Counted from the first letter of the stretch, positions 10,586 to 22,931 are shown. The stretch: DNA of 64,000 bases from Ochotona curzoniae (GCF_017591425.1 NW_024466512.1:17735001-17799000), one strand, 5' to 3'. The notes: generated by a model from the sequence alone, not told the origin. A program made the numbers and translations.

Positions 10586-13500
10586 TTTGATTTAAGCAGT
10601 TAAGACAACAGCAGGTATTTATAGAAAGAATATATTTTCTTCTGTTTTCAGATAAAGAGTAGAATAAATTAAGAACAAAAATGTTTAAATAAATTAGCCT
10701 AAGGCAATACATATATGAATAAGAATAAATATAAGTCCTTAAAATAATCAATCAAAAATGAGTACACAAAAATACAAGGATTTTCCACCTATATGTAATA
10801 TGTGAATATAATGCAAAAGCCATAGTATTTTCAAGAAAACATGATCATAAACTGATACTTTCAAGCTACATGGAGAAAATTTACAACTCTGGGGAGAGAC
10901 AAGAATAATTCAGAAATGGAGATAGAAGCTTCTCAGTATTGTAAAAATGCCAGATCTGTCATGGTTTATGGTGACTGGGCAAGCAAAAGGGATTCAGGGA
11001 AGCATTCGAGCCAAGGCCAGGGAAAGAGCCTTGCAAGAGCCTTGCCAGCATCACTGTGTGGTTGGAGAAATCCTTGAGGGCATGGACCTACTGGAGCAGC
11101 AAGATCCTAAACCCTGAACACATTTACTTAGGAGATTTGCAACAGCAGTTTCTGATGCAAATTTTGAAATGTAACAATGTAGTAGACATAGACATACTTG
11201 GTAAAGCTACAAATAACTCCTTAAAAGTTATTACTAATCTGCCTGCAATCTGGGGCCTCAGAAAATGCCAACTGCAGAAATTTCATTGAGGCTGTATGTG
11301 TAGTTTCTTTATGTTTACTGTCATATTGTATTTTCAATAGCATTTGTAAAACTCATGTCTGATTCATTTGGTTAGTAGTTATACTTTTTTTTTGGTTGCA
11401 TTATCATATGAGTCTCAGATTTTCGATGTAGATGAGAACTTTGAAATTAATGTGCTGCACGTCCACTGAAGATAAGGAAATAGGTCCACCGGGTTTAACA
11501 ATTTGGCTAAGTTTTTCCAGTTGCTGTTGCTGCCAAGGGTAAAAGAAATGAACAGAAATGGTTATGCAAATATTTGTGCCATAGCTTGGCACCAGTGTCT
11601 GACACATTAAAACCCCCACAAGCTCAGCATGAATGAAGTCAGTCTGTATGTAAACAGGATATGATATAATATTAAATTTTATATCTTGCCTATTAAGTAA
11701 TATATCCTTGGATAAATGGTGAACAACATTTATCTGATTTTTGATAATGAATTTGGCTGACAGCTGTTTCCCAAATAAAGGGGGTTATGATTATTCTTGA
11801 GGAATAATATTTTAACAGAGGAGTCCATATGCAGTGGTTGAACTGGAGATTTCACTCTTAGAGGGATTTAGGAATAGGCTTCTCATTTGGGAAATGGCCA
11901 AAACCAGGAACCTAGAATTCATCTGGGTGTTCCATCAGGGCCTAACAGCCAGGGTCACCTCTGTTCTCTCCTCTGACACATAGTAGGGAGTTTCTTTGGA
12001 AGGGATGCAGCACTTGTATTGGATAACAACATCATACATAGCAGCTCAACTTGCTGTGTCACAATGCCATTCCAAAAATCAGAGATGTTAGATTGAGTTT
12101 ATCATATGGTTAAGTATGGGAAGAAGTAGTTGGCACATATATAAATATATATAAAATCCTTCTGAAGAATCTTTCTCCTGACCCAATAGTGCAAATTAGA
12201 AATCATTATAAAAGCAGGTACTATTTAGGTGCAAACTAAACTGAATGATTTAATATAATTACTGATCAAAATATAATTTAAGAGGAACTAGACTCATGAT
12301 TAACTTCTGGAGATTAAATTATGGATTAAAAGGGTCGCTTTCTGACATAATATCGGTAAATAATATATGTGGAAACAAGTTATTTAACCAGATTTATGTT
12401 GGCAACTTGCAAAAGAAATCATACCTTGTAGATCTGGGGCAAAGAAATGTAAAGCATGGTGTATGGCATTAGCAATATGTTCTAACGTAAAAGACTAGAT
12501 ACCAACACTTGGATCAGGCTGACTAGTATGGGGAGAAAATGCTAATTTCTTCTATTTTTAAAAGTCTGAGTTCTTATATTGGGATTCAGACTAAAAGGCT
12601 TTAAAAGTTGTTAAAACCTTGATGAGACAATGAAAGAGAAATTAGATTTGTAACTTCTGTGTGCATACATTTGTAGGTGTGTTTCAATGTGCTGTTGCAT
12701 CTCCGACACAAGTGGAACCCTTCCCGTTTTCGTGAAAGTGGGTCTTCTTTGCAGGCCAATACATCTTCCATCTGAAAGATGAGACTCCGCAGTGGAGCAC
12801 TGAGCTTCAGAGGATATGTCAATAAAGATGCTTTTGACAGATGTACAAAAGAAACAACTCAAAAGAGAGAAGCAATACAGCAGTGGGATGGGTGTGGGCC
12901 AGGCCCCATGGTACCATTAATGATTCAGGATCTTCCTCTTACTGCCGTATGCATTCTTGATTACATTGCCTTCTTCCCTGAAACTCCTTTATAGAACATC
13001 CTGAGTTTCACTGAATAGGATCTGACCATCTCTGAACAAGATTCAATGTCATTTTAAGTGTCAAAATTCTGATTTATTTTATCCAGATAGGTTGTAGAAA
13101 TTGGGAAGTCTGCCTTGCATTTAGACTTCCCCCCAAACACCTTCTGAAACAAACTACAATGCTGCAACCCGTAATTCATTCACAAAGGAAGATGTGATTG
13201 CCAGAATTGGAAAGCTACACATGAATTTAATAACACCTAGTGTCAAGGAAGAAAATTTACAACAATATACTAGAAAAACAAAGCATACTTATTTAAGTAA
13301 TTACAAAATAAACATGAGGAATGAACAAGATATCTGTTGGAAAAAACTCTTATACCAGCAAGCTTTGGATTTCATGTATTATTCATTTGCAGGATGGCCA
13401 GAAAAAAAGCTTTCAATTCTATGGTTACTGTCCTTATACGCAATTTCAAGGGAAAGTTAACAAGTTAATAGACCTATCCAATAAACCTGCAAAGTCGAGT

Positions 13501-13968
13501 GTCTTAATACTCTTGGATTAGTTGGCAATAATAAGCAATATTTACTCCTTTTTTGCGCTGTATTTAAAAATTCCCTAAATACTACCATGATTTCAAAGTG
13601 GTTCTAAGTGAATTTTAATTCCATGATACAAATTTAAAGACTTTAGAAATGTATCATCCTCGTGTATTGTAAAAGTAGATTTTAAGACCACCAGTGCTGA
13701 CTTAAAGCAACAAGCAGCTCAGTTTTCAGTTTATGGATAATTTAGGTTCATGAATTATGGATAATTCATGGTTCCAGTCAGTGGAGAAATTCATCAACAG
13801 TAGTTGCTCCATCCACACTTTGGCTTATCAGGTTTCTATCAAAACCCAGAAGCAGAGATACTGCCCTGAAGAGAGGCAGCCAGTACAAGTGTCAGGAGTG
13901 AGCATGAATCTAAACTCCAAAGCACTCACTTAGCTTGGCAGAAGGGAGTTGCCTACTTGTTATTGTTG
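10586..13968. other. Unannotated AT-rich DNA
   Basis: No gene and no confidently nameable repeat. Several A/T-rich runs occur (for example about 10660-10790 and 12140-12170). The open frames of 60-88 codons lack known domains. Confidence 0.45.
13749..13770. repeat. 22-nt near-perfect palindrome
   Basis: CATGAATTAT and ATAATTCATG are reverse complements separated by GG. The 12-mer TTATGGATAATT within it also occurs at 13731-13742, so the palindrome overlaps a small local duplication. Confidence 0.8.
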
Positions 13969-13981
13969 TCAGTTTGCTTTT

Positions 13982-14401
13982 TTTAAAAAAATTATTATTT
14001 TATTTTGATAATCTTTACATAGTTGATTGGGGCACAAATGGTCAAGGGTTACAGGAAAGTGGGTAAGACCATTGTTTCCATATTTGTTTCTAGGTCTGGG
14101 ATAATAGGCCTCCCACCCATCCCGGGGTACCCGATGTGGAGCATGCTCTAAGGGCACTGCTTAGGTGGTTTTGATAGTTCAGCTGTTCTGAATTGCTGCC
14201 AGTCTTGCCATTCCAAGCACAATGAAATCTCTCCAGAATCCACTGGCTGATATAGTCTACCTCCGAGTATTAATTACCCCAGACTTTCACTGGCAACATG
14301 TGGCTGGGGTAGATGATCCATTTGTTCTGTCCTCTGATACCAGGTGTTCTCTGCAGGCTCCAATGGACTGCCATATTCTCCATGTGCACTTGGATTGGCT
14401 A
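13982..14401 (-). mobile_element. 5'-truncated L1-like 3' end, antisense, with 13-bp target-site duplication
   Basis: It is read on the minus strand: a block with 'GGCAGTCCATTGGAGCCTGCAGAG', then 'GTAGACTATATCAGCCAGTGGATTCTGGA', 'CAGAGCATGCTCCACATCGGG'-like sequence, 'TTGACCATTTGTGCCCCAATCAACTATG', and an A-rich tail. These match the blocks of the copy at 35520-36270 in order. TCAGTTTGCTTTT flanks both sides (13969-13981 and 14402-14414). The 420-bp length against about 750 bp at 35520 indicates 5' truncation. Confidence 0.8.
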
Positions 14402-14414
14402 TCAGTTTGCTTTT

Positions 14415-16230
14415 ATTTTTTCTATTCCCAAGGCAAGATCTTTTAAGATGCTATATAATTATTATAAGTAACTTAAAATTCCTATCAGAAAATCTCACCA
14501 ATAACAAGTCTGATTTTTTTCATTATTCCTGTGCAAAAAGTAGGGTGGAGGATGGCCCCAAACAGAGGTGGATACAGGCAATGTATACTATCTTGAGGTC
14601 TTTGGGTGTTAATATCAGGGCACTGGGGCAGCATTTAAGATCTGCTGCTATTAGAAGTATGATGGTGAGCCTGTCTCCAAATCCCTTGAGCTGGAGAGCA
14701 GGAGGCTGGTCAAAACGCCCACCACTCAGGGTTGAGGAGAGTTCCTATGCAAAGGACAGTGTCTGTCTAGTGGTGAATGCTCTTTGCTGCCAATGGTTCT
14801 TTTGGATTTATTTCTAAGAAATTTGTTACATTCAGCCAACATTTTTGTGTGTGCTTTTTAGAAATAGAGAACATTCACTTCTTTGGAAGCACTCACATCA
14901 ACAAGGCTTAAATCTTTGCTGTCTGTGTGGTTTGAATCTTAAGTGGGGAGGCACCCACGAATGCTCTGTGAAGAGCGTTCCAGCGTTTTATATGAAGGGG
15001 CAAATACAGTGTTTGGAGGGTGTGTGAATAGTCAGTTGCTGTGCTGTTGTCTGCAAAAGTTCTTGAAGTCGTTGGAAAGTCTTGAGTACTAGGCCAACCT
15101 GTTCTTCTGATGGACTTTCATTTTCCAGAGGGCATATTTAATCCCTATACACATTCTCAGTTCCTGAAATATTATTCATTTTGCTTTGGACATATAGACA
15201 CATAGGTTGTTATAGCTACTCATTTTTTCAATTCTCTGGGTAGGAAAATCCTCTCAGATAATATCACTGACCTGCAGTAAGTGTTGGGTGATTTGTTAAC
15301 ACAATAAAACTCTTCAGGCAGGGGAGATGAGGCAGCACTCTGGGACCTGCGATTTCTCATAGCACTTTCACTTTATGGCTATATCTTTCATCCAAGGAGT
15401 AGATTTGATTATTTCAATACCGCTTAAACACAGAGACTTTGTAGGGTATTAGAGAAATGGAAGCCTAGTGTGATCAACACAAGGCTGATTTCTTTCTTCT
15501 TTTGACATAGAATTAATCCAAGTGTTCTTGTATCTTTGCTTCTAAGTTTTTTTTTTTCAATTGAGGCAGACAATAAGTTTCTAAAACATGCAAGAAACAA
15601 AACCAATTTAAAAAGGCATTTTTATACAGCTACTTCAAAATGAAAGAATTCTGGCATTCACTGCCTGATTTTTCACAAGCTCCAAGGCTTAAGCTATCAT
15701 GTGTCTTTATTCTAAGAAGACTGCGTAAACTTGGGTGAGTTGCACATCTAATTAGGTAATGTAATACAGACTGTTAGGGAGGACTTTTTGTTGCATGGGA
15801 GATGTGAGAAATGCCTTACTCAGACTGTGATCAAGAGAAAGTGGCAAGAGGTGACAGGGAGACAGCCTTATAAATAAAATGACTGTTGAGTTTTAAATTA
15901 CAGCATGTCTTGACAAGGAGTTGAAAAAGCTAGATGCATTGTTACTACAGGATATGCGGCAACTATTCTGAATTTAGTGTTCATAAGATTCGCTCTTAAT
16001 GTTTTTACTAAGATGACAAATTTCTTCATCTGCTTCGGACTCTTAAATGAGGAATTTGGAATTAATCCAAATGCATCTGGTTGCATTTGTAAAATTATTT
16101 TCAAAGTTTGAATATTATCCTTAGATATTCAGACATGCTGGAGTAAGTAGAAAATGAAATTTGATATTTTTAACCATTATTCTGGCACTGATCTGTTTCT
16201 AGATACAGAACACTTGGCTTTCTGCCCTCA
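14415..16230. other. Unannotated DNA
   Basis: No gene is recognised. A short stretch at about 14618-14655 (GGCACTGGGGCAGCATTTAAGATCTGCTGC) resembles the head of an old CSINE but is too short to call. An open frame of 157 codons (14344-14817) straddles the neighbouring L1-like insertion boundary and is therefore not a gene. Confidence 0.4.
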
Positions 16231-16580
16231 ATACTTTTTAAAGATTTATTTTTTTTGTTTGAAAGGTTTGGAGAGGGCAGGAGAGAGGGAGAGAGTAAGG
16301 GTGAGAGTGAAAGAAAGTGAAATCTTTCCTCCCCTGGTTCATTTCTCCAAATGGTTAAAATGGCTGCAGCTCAGCCGAAATGGAGCCAGAAGGCAAGAGC
16401 TTCCCTTAATTCTCCCACAAGGGAATGGGGGTCCAAGAACTTGAGCCATCCTCCACTGCTTTCCTAGGACATAAGCAGAGAGCTTGGTTGGGCCTGGAGC
16501 AGCTGGGACAGGAACTAGCATTTATATAGGATGTTGGTGCTGCGGGTGGAGGATTAGCCTACATGCCACTGCACCAGCCC
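16231..16580 (-). repeat. Older CSINE, antisense, with expanded purine tract
   Basis: The A-tail complement (TTTTTAAAGATTTATTTTTTTTG) is followed by a purine tract at 16277-16320, equivalent to the family's CT-rich 3' region. The body follows: 'TCCACTGCTTTCCTAGGACATAAGCAGAGAGCTTGG', then 'GGACAGGAACTAGCATTTATATAGGATGTTGGTGCTGCGGGTGGAGGATTAGCCTACATGCCACTGCACCAGCCC'. CCCTCAA before and after may be a remnant duplication. Confidence 0.85.
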
Positions 16581-17010
16581 CTCCCTCAAGATGCTTGTGA
16601 CTGGGCAAAGATGGAGATAACCTGTTACCTGAGTATGGCTAAGCTATGAGAAGTGCTTAGAGCAGTATCTGAGGAGGGACTTCTGACCTAATGGAAGGAG
16701 TGTGGGGAAAGGTCAGGACGTGACCGAGTCATGGCAGACCATGGATTAGCACATCGGCATTCTGGAAAGCAGAACTTTGTTCAGAAATTGTCTCTTGGTC
16801 TCTTGAGATTCTTCATCCAAAGCTTTCTAGACCCAAGGTTTGTAAATCAGCTCCTTTGGGATCTGTGATTCCATTTTGGACTTGGGAAGAACTTCTGAGT
16901 TTAAATAGGAAATTCCAAAGGGCAGATGCATGTTTTGAAACTAATTATATACAAAGTTTTGGTCTTCCAAACTAAAAAGTCAAACAAAACAACACAAAAA
17001 ACCAAAGTTT
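16581..17010. other. Unannotated spacer between two SINEs
   Basis: I see no gene or named repeat. The last 50 bases are A-rich (AAACAAAACAACACAAAAAACC), a typical landing site for retroposons. Confidence 0.5.
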
Positions 17011-17326
17011 GGGCCAGGCACGATGGCACAGTGGTTAAAGTCCTCACCTTGCATGCCCGGGATCCCATATGGGCGCCGGTTCTAACCCTGGCAGCCCTGC
17101 TTCCCATCCAGCTCCCTGCCTGTGGCCTGGGAAAGCAGTCGCAGACGGCCCAAAGCTTTGGGACCCTGCACCCGCGTGGGAGACCCGGAAGAGGCTCCTG
17201 GCTTCGGATCGGCATAGCATCGGCCGTTGCGCTCACTTGGGGAGTGAATCATCAGACGGAAGCTCTTCCTCTCTGTATATCCGCCTTTCCAATAAAATTA
17301 AAATAAAACAAATCTTAAAAAAAAAA
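17011..17326 (+). repeat. Young CSINE, full-length, intact Pol III promoter boxes
   Basis: This is the least diverged copy in the window. A-box TGGCACAGTGG is at 17024-17034 and B-box GGTTCTAACCC at 17078-17088. 'CTGTGGCCTGGGAAAGCAGTCGCAGACGGCCCAAAGCTTTGGGACCCTGCACCCGCGTGGGAGACCCGGAAGAGG' is nearly the family consensus and keeps CpGs. It ends 'AATAAAATTAAAATAAAACAAATCTTAAAAAAAAAA'. Flanks ACCAAAGTTT and ACCCAAGTTC may be an imperfect duplication. The promoter is only the SINE's own; no host gene is implied. Confidence 0.95.
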
Positions 17327-18689
17327 CCCAAGTTCCATGAAGATTTGGATTGTGCCAACAAGCAATGTGCTGGCCAAGCCAAATCTACTGGACATGGTAT
17401 GAAAGAGTTTAGATTATGTCCTGGGCAGAATTTTATATAAAATTGTATCTCTCTCATATGTATGTGTCAATCATTAAATGAGAGCAGTGAAGTTAGACTG
17501 GTGAAGGAACAGTCCTCTGCCTTGTGACTAGCTTAGGCCTTTCCTCTTGATCCTTTGCAGACATCCTTTATTTATGGATTTATTCAAGGAGCTACTGTAA
17601 GCCCATCTGTATTCAGCTTGCTTTCAGCTCACCAGTGCTAGGGAGTCTGTTTTGTGCTTGTTGGCTGTACCTACACTGACAAGAGGCTTCCTTTAATTAG
17701 TGGTTTGTGGGAGAACAACTGGACCAGGGCTTGTTGCTGACTCTGAGCTCGTTCATTGGAGATGAGTAAGGAAGCTGATTTCCACTACAACTTCGTTCTC
17801 ACAGCATGATCTAACTGTATGCCTTGTAAAAACAAGCCAAGCAACTGGCACAAATGCTTTATTTTTCTTAACTGTCTGTGGATAGTTAAATACACTGCTG
17901 CAATCTACATATATGTGATTTTGACATCTATTTCGCCTTGCTGGGAAAATCTCTATCCACTCCACTTGGCAAGACACCAAGCTCTAAAAATGCAAGAGGC
18001 TTGTCAAAAAGCAGCGGTTCTAAGTTTCTTTCCCTAGTGCATAGATTATCTGTAATGATCTTTAGTTATTAAATTGGCTGATTGTTTTTCTAATTGATAC
18101 GTGGAGGGGCAAATGGGAGATCCAGTGAAGGAAAGAAAAAGAAATCTGCCAGTCACTGTTGTTGATAAAACACTGGAAATCTTTGTCATTTTGAAACCAA
18201 AGAAGATAATGGCAGGTTTGCCTTGTGCCTAACCATTAGTTACAGTGGGAAATAGATGTGGTGGCAAGATAATTATCAGGTTTCATTTTCTCAAAGTTCA
18301 GCAGCTCAGGTAAGCTGAACTACTCAGCAGGTAAATTTGTCTGGATGTATGTATATCAACCACAGTTTCCAAATGGCACCTGCAGGCTTACTTGGTTTAG
18401 AGCTCCCGTGAAATTGAGTGTTCATGTATGTATATTTCTTTTTAAGCAATATTTATTGAGAAGTTAGCATGATCCAAAGTGCTGGCTGATGTACGAATGA
18501 TAAATAAAATCTGATTTGGTTTTAGGAATAGAATCATAAATGGATGACTTTAAAAAGCACAGTAGCCCAGGACTAAGTACAGGTTCAGCTAGAGAACGGA
18601 CATCAGCTAAGGCTGGACTTGGCAGGGGGATAAGGCAAAGATTCCAGTAGAGAGGTTATCTGAGTTGAGATACGAGCAACAATAATGAA
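17327..18689. other. Unannotated DNA
   Basis: No gene or named repeat is visible. Open frames stay at or below 75 codons and lack domains. Confidence 0.45.
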
Positions 18690-18935
18690 GTTGCCTAAAT
18701 CTCCCCCATCGGATTGCCTGAGTGCCAATCTCAGCCTCTCTGCCAATTGCAGCTTCCTCCAAGGGTAGCAGATGGCGGCCCAAGTACTTGCATGCACAAC
18801 ACCAAAATAGCTTTGATTGAGCACCCAACTGCTGGCTTGAGACTGGGCTGGTCCTGGCTACCTCCAGCATTTGAAAAGTAAAACACTGTCTTGCTCCTTG
18901 ATTATCTCTCTCTCTCTTGCTTTTAAATAATTTAA
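18690..18935 (+). repeat. Older CSINE, sense, partial
   Basis: 'GATTGCCTGAGTGCCAATCTCAGCCTCTCTGCCAATTGCAGCTTCCTCCAAGGGTAGCAGATGGCGGCCCAAGTACTTG' follows the old rabbit-type CSINE body. The '...GGTCCTGGCTACCTCCAGCATTTG' block and a CTCTCTCTCTCTTGCTTTTAAATAA end come next. The head is not recognisable. Confidence 0.7.
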
Positions 18936-18969
18936 ATTTTAAGATGAATTGAGCTTGGAAAGAGATGTG

Positions 18970-19341
18970 GGGGATCAATACTGTGGTGTAGTTGGATAAG
19001 CTTTTGCCTTTGACTGTGACATCCCATATGGGAGCTGGTTTGCATCCTGGCTGTTGCATTTTCCATTCAGCTCCCTTTTTATGGCCTATGAAAGCAGAAA
19101 AGGATGGTTCAAGTTTTTGGGGCCCTCCCCTATGGGAAACCTGGAAGAGGCTCCTGGCTTCAGAAACCTGAACTGCATTACATTAAAGCAGAATACAGCC
19201 TCGTGTCTGTCTCCCTCAGCACAGTGTTCTTGCCTGCCCTTTGGGAAAGGAATTCACCTGCTTGGGGGAGTGATCCAGCTGACCTTACACATTTTGGTTA
19301 CTGGACTCAAGGAGTCATTTGCTTCTCTAATAGATAAAAAC
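18970..19341 (+). repeat. CSINE, sense, diverged
   Basis: A head-like segment (ACTGTGGTGTAGTTGGATAAGC) is followed by 'GACATCCCATATGGGAGCTGGTTTGCATCCTGGCTG', 'TATGGCCTATGAAAGCAG', 'TATGGGAAACCTGGAAGAGGCTCCTGGCTTCAGAAACCTG' and 'TGCTTGGGGGAGTGATCCAG'. It is longer than the usual 320-340 bp. The extra sequence at about 19170-19250 is unassigned and may be a later insertion. Confidence 0.75.
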
Positions 19342-19769
19342 ATCAATAGCCAGTAATGTGCTTGAGGGTTTTAAGTAGGGGGATTCCAGGTCTGGGCAGA
19401 ATGTAACTGTTGTAATCCACAGACCAACTTAGAGCCCACCTGGCCATCATAATTTTCCTCAAGAACATGGCATCACTGGCCAATAAAGGCATCACTAAGA
19501 CATGCACTTCAGTTATCAACCAGGGACTTGGACATGATCACACACCACTCAGCCACAATTTCAACCTGTAAGAACCTGTACTTCTAACTCCTCAGAGAGC
19601 CTGGCATTAAGTAATAGCTCCCTGGGTCCTTGCTCTACACTTTGCTGTAAATACCTGCTTTCTTCCACTATTGGTGATGGCTTTCTGCATGTGGAGTGAG
19701 AGGACTCAGTTTGGGAGTTGTACAACAATGCCTCCATCAAACTTAGGATGTTATTCAGCAACACTTCAG
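19342..19769. other. Unannotated spacer
   Basis: Nothing nameable between two CSINE copies. Part of 19680-19769 may be the decayed 5' portion of the next SINE. Confidence 0.45.
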
Positions 19770-19918
19770 ATTGTCTTAGTTCTGGCTGTTATTGCCCATT
19801 TAGGAAATGAACCAGCAGATGAAAGATTCTCTCTCTCTCTCTCTCTCTGTCTTTTATTGTTCCTTCTCTCTGTAACTCTGCTTTTCAAATAAAAATAAAA
19901 CAACTCTTTTTTTTTAAA
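19770..19918 (+). repeat. Older CSINE 3' portion, sense
   Basis: 'GTTCTGGCTGTTATTGCCCATTTAGGAAATGAACCAGCAGATGAAAGATTCTCTCTC' followed by 'CTCTCTGTAACTCTGCTTTTCAAATAAAAATAAAAC' is the characteristic 3' end of rabbit-type CSINEs, including the A-rich tail. Confidence 0.85.
19828..19848. repeat. (TC)n microsatellite in the CSINE
   Basis: An uninterrupted TC run grown from the CTCTCT segment typical of the CSINE 3' region. Confidence 0.9.
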
Positions 19919-22585
19919 GGTATGTGAATGTAGTTAAAAAAAAAAGATCAGCAAAATATCACCAAATTGCCTTTCTGAGGCTTAGAATGACCTCCTACTC
20001 CCTAGGGAAATGTAAAAATCTACCATTGAGGAAAGCTAAGAGGAAAAACTAAAAATTTTTTGTAAATAAGTATTGAATCTAGGCTGCTTGGCAGAGAAGT
20101 TTTTGTAATGAGTCTCTGATTAGAAAGAGAAAATTCTTCAAGTGATACTTTATGGTTTGGGTTTTTTCTTGATCAGTAGGATGGAGTTGTAGTGACCTCT
20201 AGAATTTCTTCTTCATTTTTCTGAAAAGAATAACTTCTGCCATCTCTCCTTTACGAATTCTGATTTAGTATGTCTGGGGGAATGCTGGGAAGTATGTATT
20301 TTAACAGGGAGGTAGTTTCTTTTTTCTCCAGTCTTTATGTGTCCATCTCGTTGTCCAACCTTTTCCCCATTCATCTGCTAACACATCCAAAAGAGGCTGG
20401 GCTCTATAGTAAGGATTATTGTAATTCCTAAACAGAAACAGGAAGGACACAAAACAGGAGTCACACAATTAGATAAGCTTGTGCATATGGCACATGTTGT
20501 TGCTATCCTCATAGGTTCTGGACTTAAAACAGTTGTGTAAGTCTAGTCTTAGGTTTCTTTCCCACCCAGCACAGCCTTTGAGAAAGTTCATCCTTAATTC
20601 TTGCCACCAGAACATTTCTTACTTGTGCATTTCACATCCTCATTTGATTGTAAATATTTATTTTAATATCCAATTTCGGATCTTCACGTAACCTTAGTGA
20701 AACGTACTTTGCCAGCATGTTAGTTCAAAAATATGTTGAAATCAAAAGGAATCATCAAACACATCTGTCTTCAAATTGCTAGGTGATTTTTGGTGATCTC
20801 ATTTAACTAAAAATTGGTGATCTCCAGTTAAGTAGGAATTCTTGGGAAATGGTAGCTAGACTGTTCTTCATAAGAAATTAAAATTTTGAAGGTGATTTTG
20901 TAATAATTTCTTATGAAGAACACTTTAGTTCTAAAACCCAGAGGAATCTAGGATTGAAATATTTGAGCACTCAGTGTTAAATTTTCTCATATAGGGCTAC
21001 TCAAATGTTAAAGGATATACAAAATTGAATAATCTGAAAAACTCAGAAACTTGAAATGCTTCTGATCCCAACATTTCTGTTAAGGAATACATAGTAGCTA
21101 TGTTGTTTGAAGGTACAGTGAGTTAACAAAACTTTTGGAAGAATTTATGCTATAAGTTTTATGAGTTTTAAGAGTAAAATATTGTCCAGTAAGCATGTTA
21201 CTTGTAGATCAACTTCCTAAAAAAATACAATAAGCCAACTCAGTTGGTAGGAGCCAGTGTTTTTACAGATTGAACTGAGTCTCCAGCATTGAATAGGGGC
21301 TTTTCTTCAATCTGAATGGTTCTGCAAAAGATTACTGTGAGATCATTAACTGTGAATTGGAAATGTAGTTATTAAAAATCTGGATTGTGATGGAAAGTCC
21401 CTGGGTACCCAAACTTAGAGATCGAATAGAGAGATTTAATTTCAATTTGGGTTTAAAATCTTCAAAACAATAACTAGTTTTATTCTTGAAAATTTAAATA
21501 TCTGATGAGTACAATACAATAGGGGAAAAGCCCATGACAGTACCATATGTTGCCTGGTCTTTGTACTTCCTTTTGATGTCTCTGAGATTGTAGTCTAATC
21601 ATGAATCATGGGCTCATTCTCATGAGAAGGATGCTCAATTAGGGAGATAAGATAACCTTTGAAAGAGAAGATGAAATGCTGATGAGCCAACATAGGAATT
21701 AACATTTAAAACCTGCTTCTGTACCAGCTCCCAACACTGATATTGTGACAGCAATTATCATCCTTATTTCCTAAAGCCCTTGGTCTCAGAGTGGGTGTGG
21801 AAAGTCAAACTGGAGAATAAACTTCCTCTGCTTTCTTGACATTTTGAGAGCAATTGTTTTTAATCCTAACCAGGAGCTTAGATTCAAATACACAGGATAC
21901 TGAAAAATCACAAGCAAATTCCAAGAAGATACAAAGGCTGTGTAAAGAAAAATTAAAAAGATTAAAGAAAAAAATCAAACCTGCCTTAGAGTTCTTAGTT
22001 ATAGAAAATTTCTTTTGTGGCTTTTTAGACACAAGGAAAAGATATATGAAAATGAATTTTGAAGATACATTGTACACCTTTTAAAATCTTTTAAAACAAA
22101 TTTTAATCCATTCTATATTCACAGGCTCAACTCACCAGTAACCATAATATTCAACAGGTAAAAACTAGGAAGTCCAGCTGTAAACCTTTAATCCATTTAA
22201 AAGCTTTAATGTACTCTCAAAAAGAATTCGTAATTGCATGGGGATGTTGTGTTCACACTGAAAATGGCACTGGATTCTTGAGGATCTTTGAGGCAGATGT
22301 AATCACTGCCCTCTTGTTACGACCCATCCTTTTCACATTTCCCCCATCTCCACCTCCTCGTCCTCCCGAGGTGATCACCCCAGTATGCACAGCACGTGGA
22401 AAACATGGGCTCCCAAGTTAACTTCAGTACAAATGAGACCCTTAAATTTTAGATTGACATATTCAATTTCAATTGAAGTTTTCACTGAGATGATTATTCG
22501 GCACCTCAAATACCATCTAAAATAGGATTGTTGTTCTCTCACTACCCACATCTCTGCTCTTCTGGTCTTCCTCTTTCCATTTCCA

Positions 22586-22586
<1 letters not shown>
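19919..22586. other. Unannotated AT-rich DNA containing a strong hairpin
   Basis: No gene or named repeat. The one notable structure is the inverted repeat at 20854-20930, annotated separately. Overlapping open frames at 21805-22084 on both strands (76 and 90 codons) lack known domains. Confidence 0.45.
20854..20930. ncRNA. Candidate hairpin RNA (pre-miRNA-like inverted repeat)
   Basis: The arms 20862-20880 and 20904-20922 are perfect reverse complements (19 bp; inner part GTTCTTCATAAGAAATTA). Pairing continues outward, past one C-C mismatch, for seven more pairs (two of them G-U) to 20854 and 20930. The loop is 23 nt. Total length (77 nt), arm length (27 nt) and single mismatch fit a pre-miRNA. 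No promoter, conservation or known mature sequence is recognised. It could equally be the remnant of a palindromic DNA transposon. Confidence 0.35.

Positions 22587-22618
<32 letters not shown>
22587..22618. repeat. (CA)16 microsatellite
   Basis: A pure CA dinucleotide array of 32 bases, long enough to be length-polymorphic. Confidence 0.97.
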
Positions 22619-22620
<2 letters not shown>

Positions 22621-22644
22621 CAGTTCTTTTTATCTGTTCACTTT

Positions 22645-22931
22645 AAAAAATGATTTATTTTGTTTTTGTTGGAAAGGCAGATACACAGAGAGAAGGAGAT
22701 ACTGAGGAAAAAGATCTTCCATCCACTGGCTCACTCCCTAAGTGGCTGCAACAGCCAGATTGTTCGCTCCTTCCAGGTCCCAAGTCATTGGGCCATCCTC
22801 TAGTGCTTTCCCAGGCTGCAAGCAGGGAGCAGGATGGGAAGTGGAGCAGATGGGACACAGACCAGTCCCTGTATGAGTTCCTGGTGTGTTGAGGTGAGGT
22901 TTTAGCCAGTGAGCCATTGCTCCAGGTCCTA
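22645..22931 (-). repeat. Older CSINE, antisense
   Basis: The 3' complement 'GTTGGAAAGGCAGATACACAGAGAGAAGGAGA' and 'GATCTTCCATCCACTGGCTCACTCCCTAAGTGGCTGCAACAGCC' are followed by 'GCCATCCTCTAGTGCTTTCCCAGGCTGCAAGCAGGGAGCAGGATGGGAAG'. It ends at a decayed head complement (GCCATTGCTCCAGGTCC). The integrity is near full-length. Confidence 0.9.

Noticed and set aside
14344..14817. 157-codon open frame as a gene
   Set aside because: It crosses the right-hand boundary of the L1-like insertion at 14401 and its target-site duplication, so it is a chance fusion of repeat and flank.
17024..17088. A functional tRNA gene suggested by good A and B boxes
   Set aside because: The boxes are the internal promoter of the tRNA-derived SINE. 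There is no cloverleaf 3' half or CCA-proximal stem, and the SINE body follows.
16926..17440. Overlapping frames of 111-126 codons on both strands as genes
   Set aside because: They are translations of the GC-rich young CSINE at 17011-17326. The same peptides recur at other CSINE copies.
18607..19059. 150-codon minus-strand frame as a gene
   Set aside because: It lies across two CSINE copies read in antisense.
22375..22617. Minus-strand 80-codon frame with Cys-Val repeats
   Set aside because: Its amino-terminal repeat is simply the translation of the (CA)16 microsatellite.
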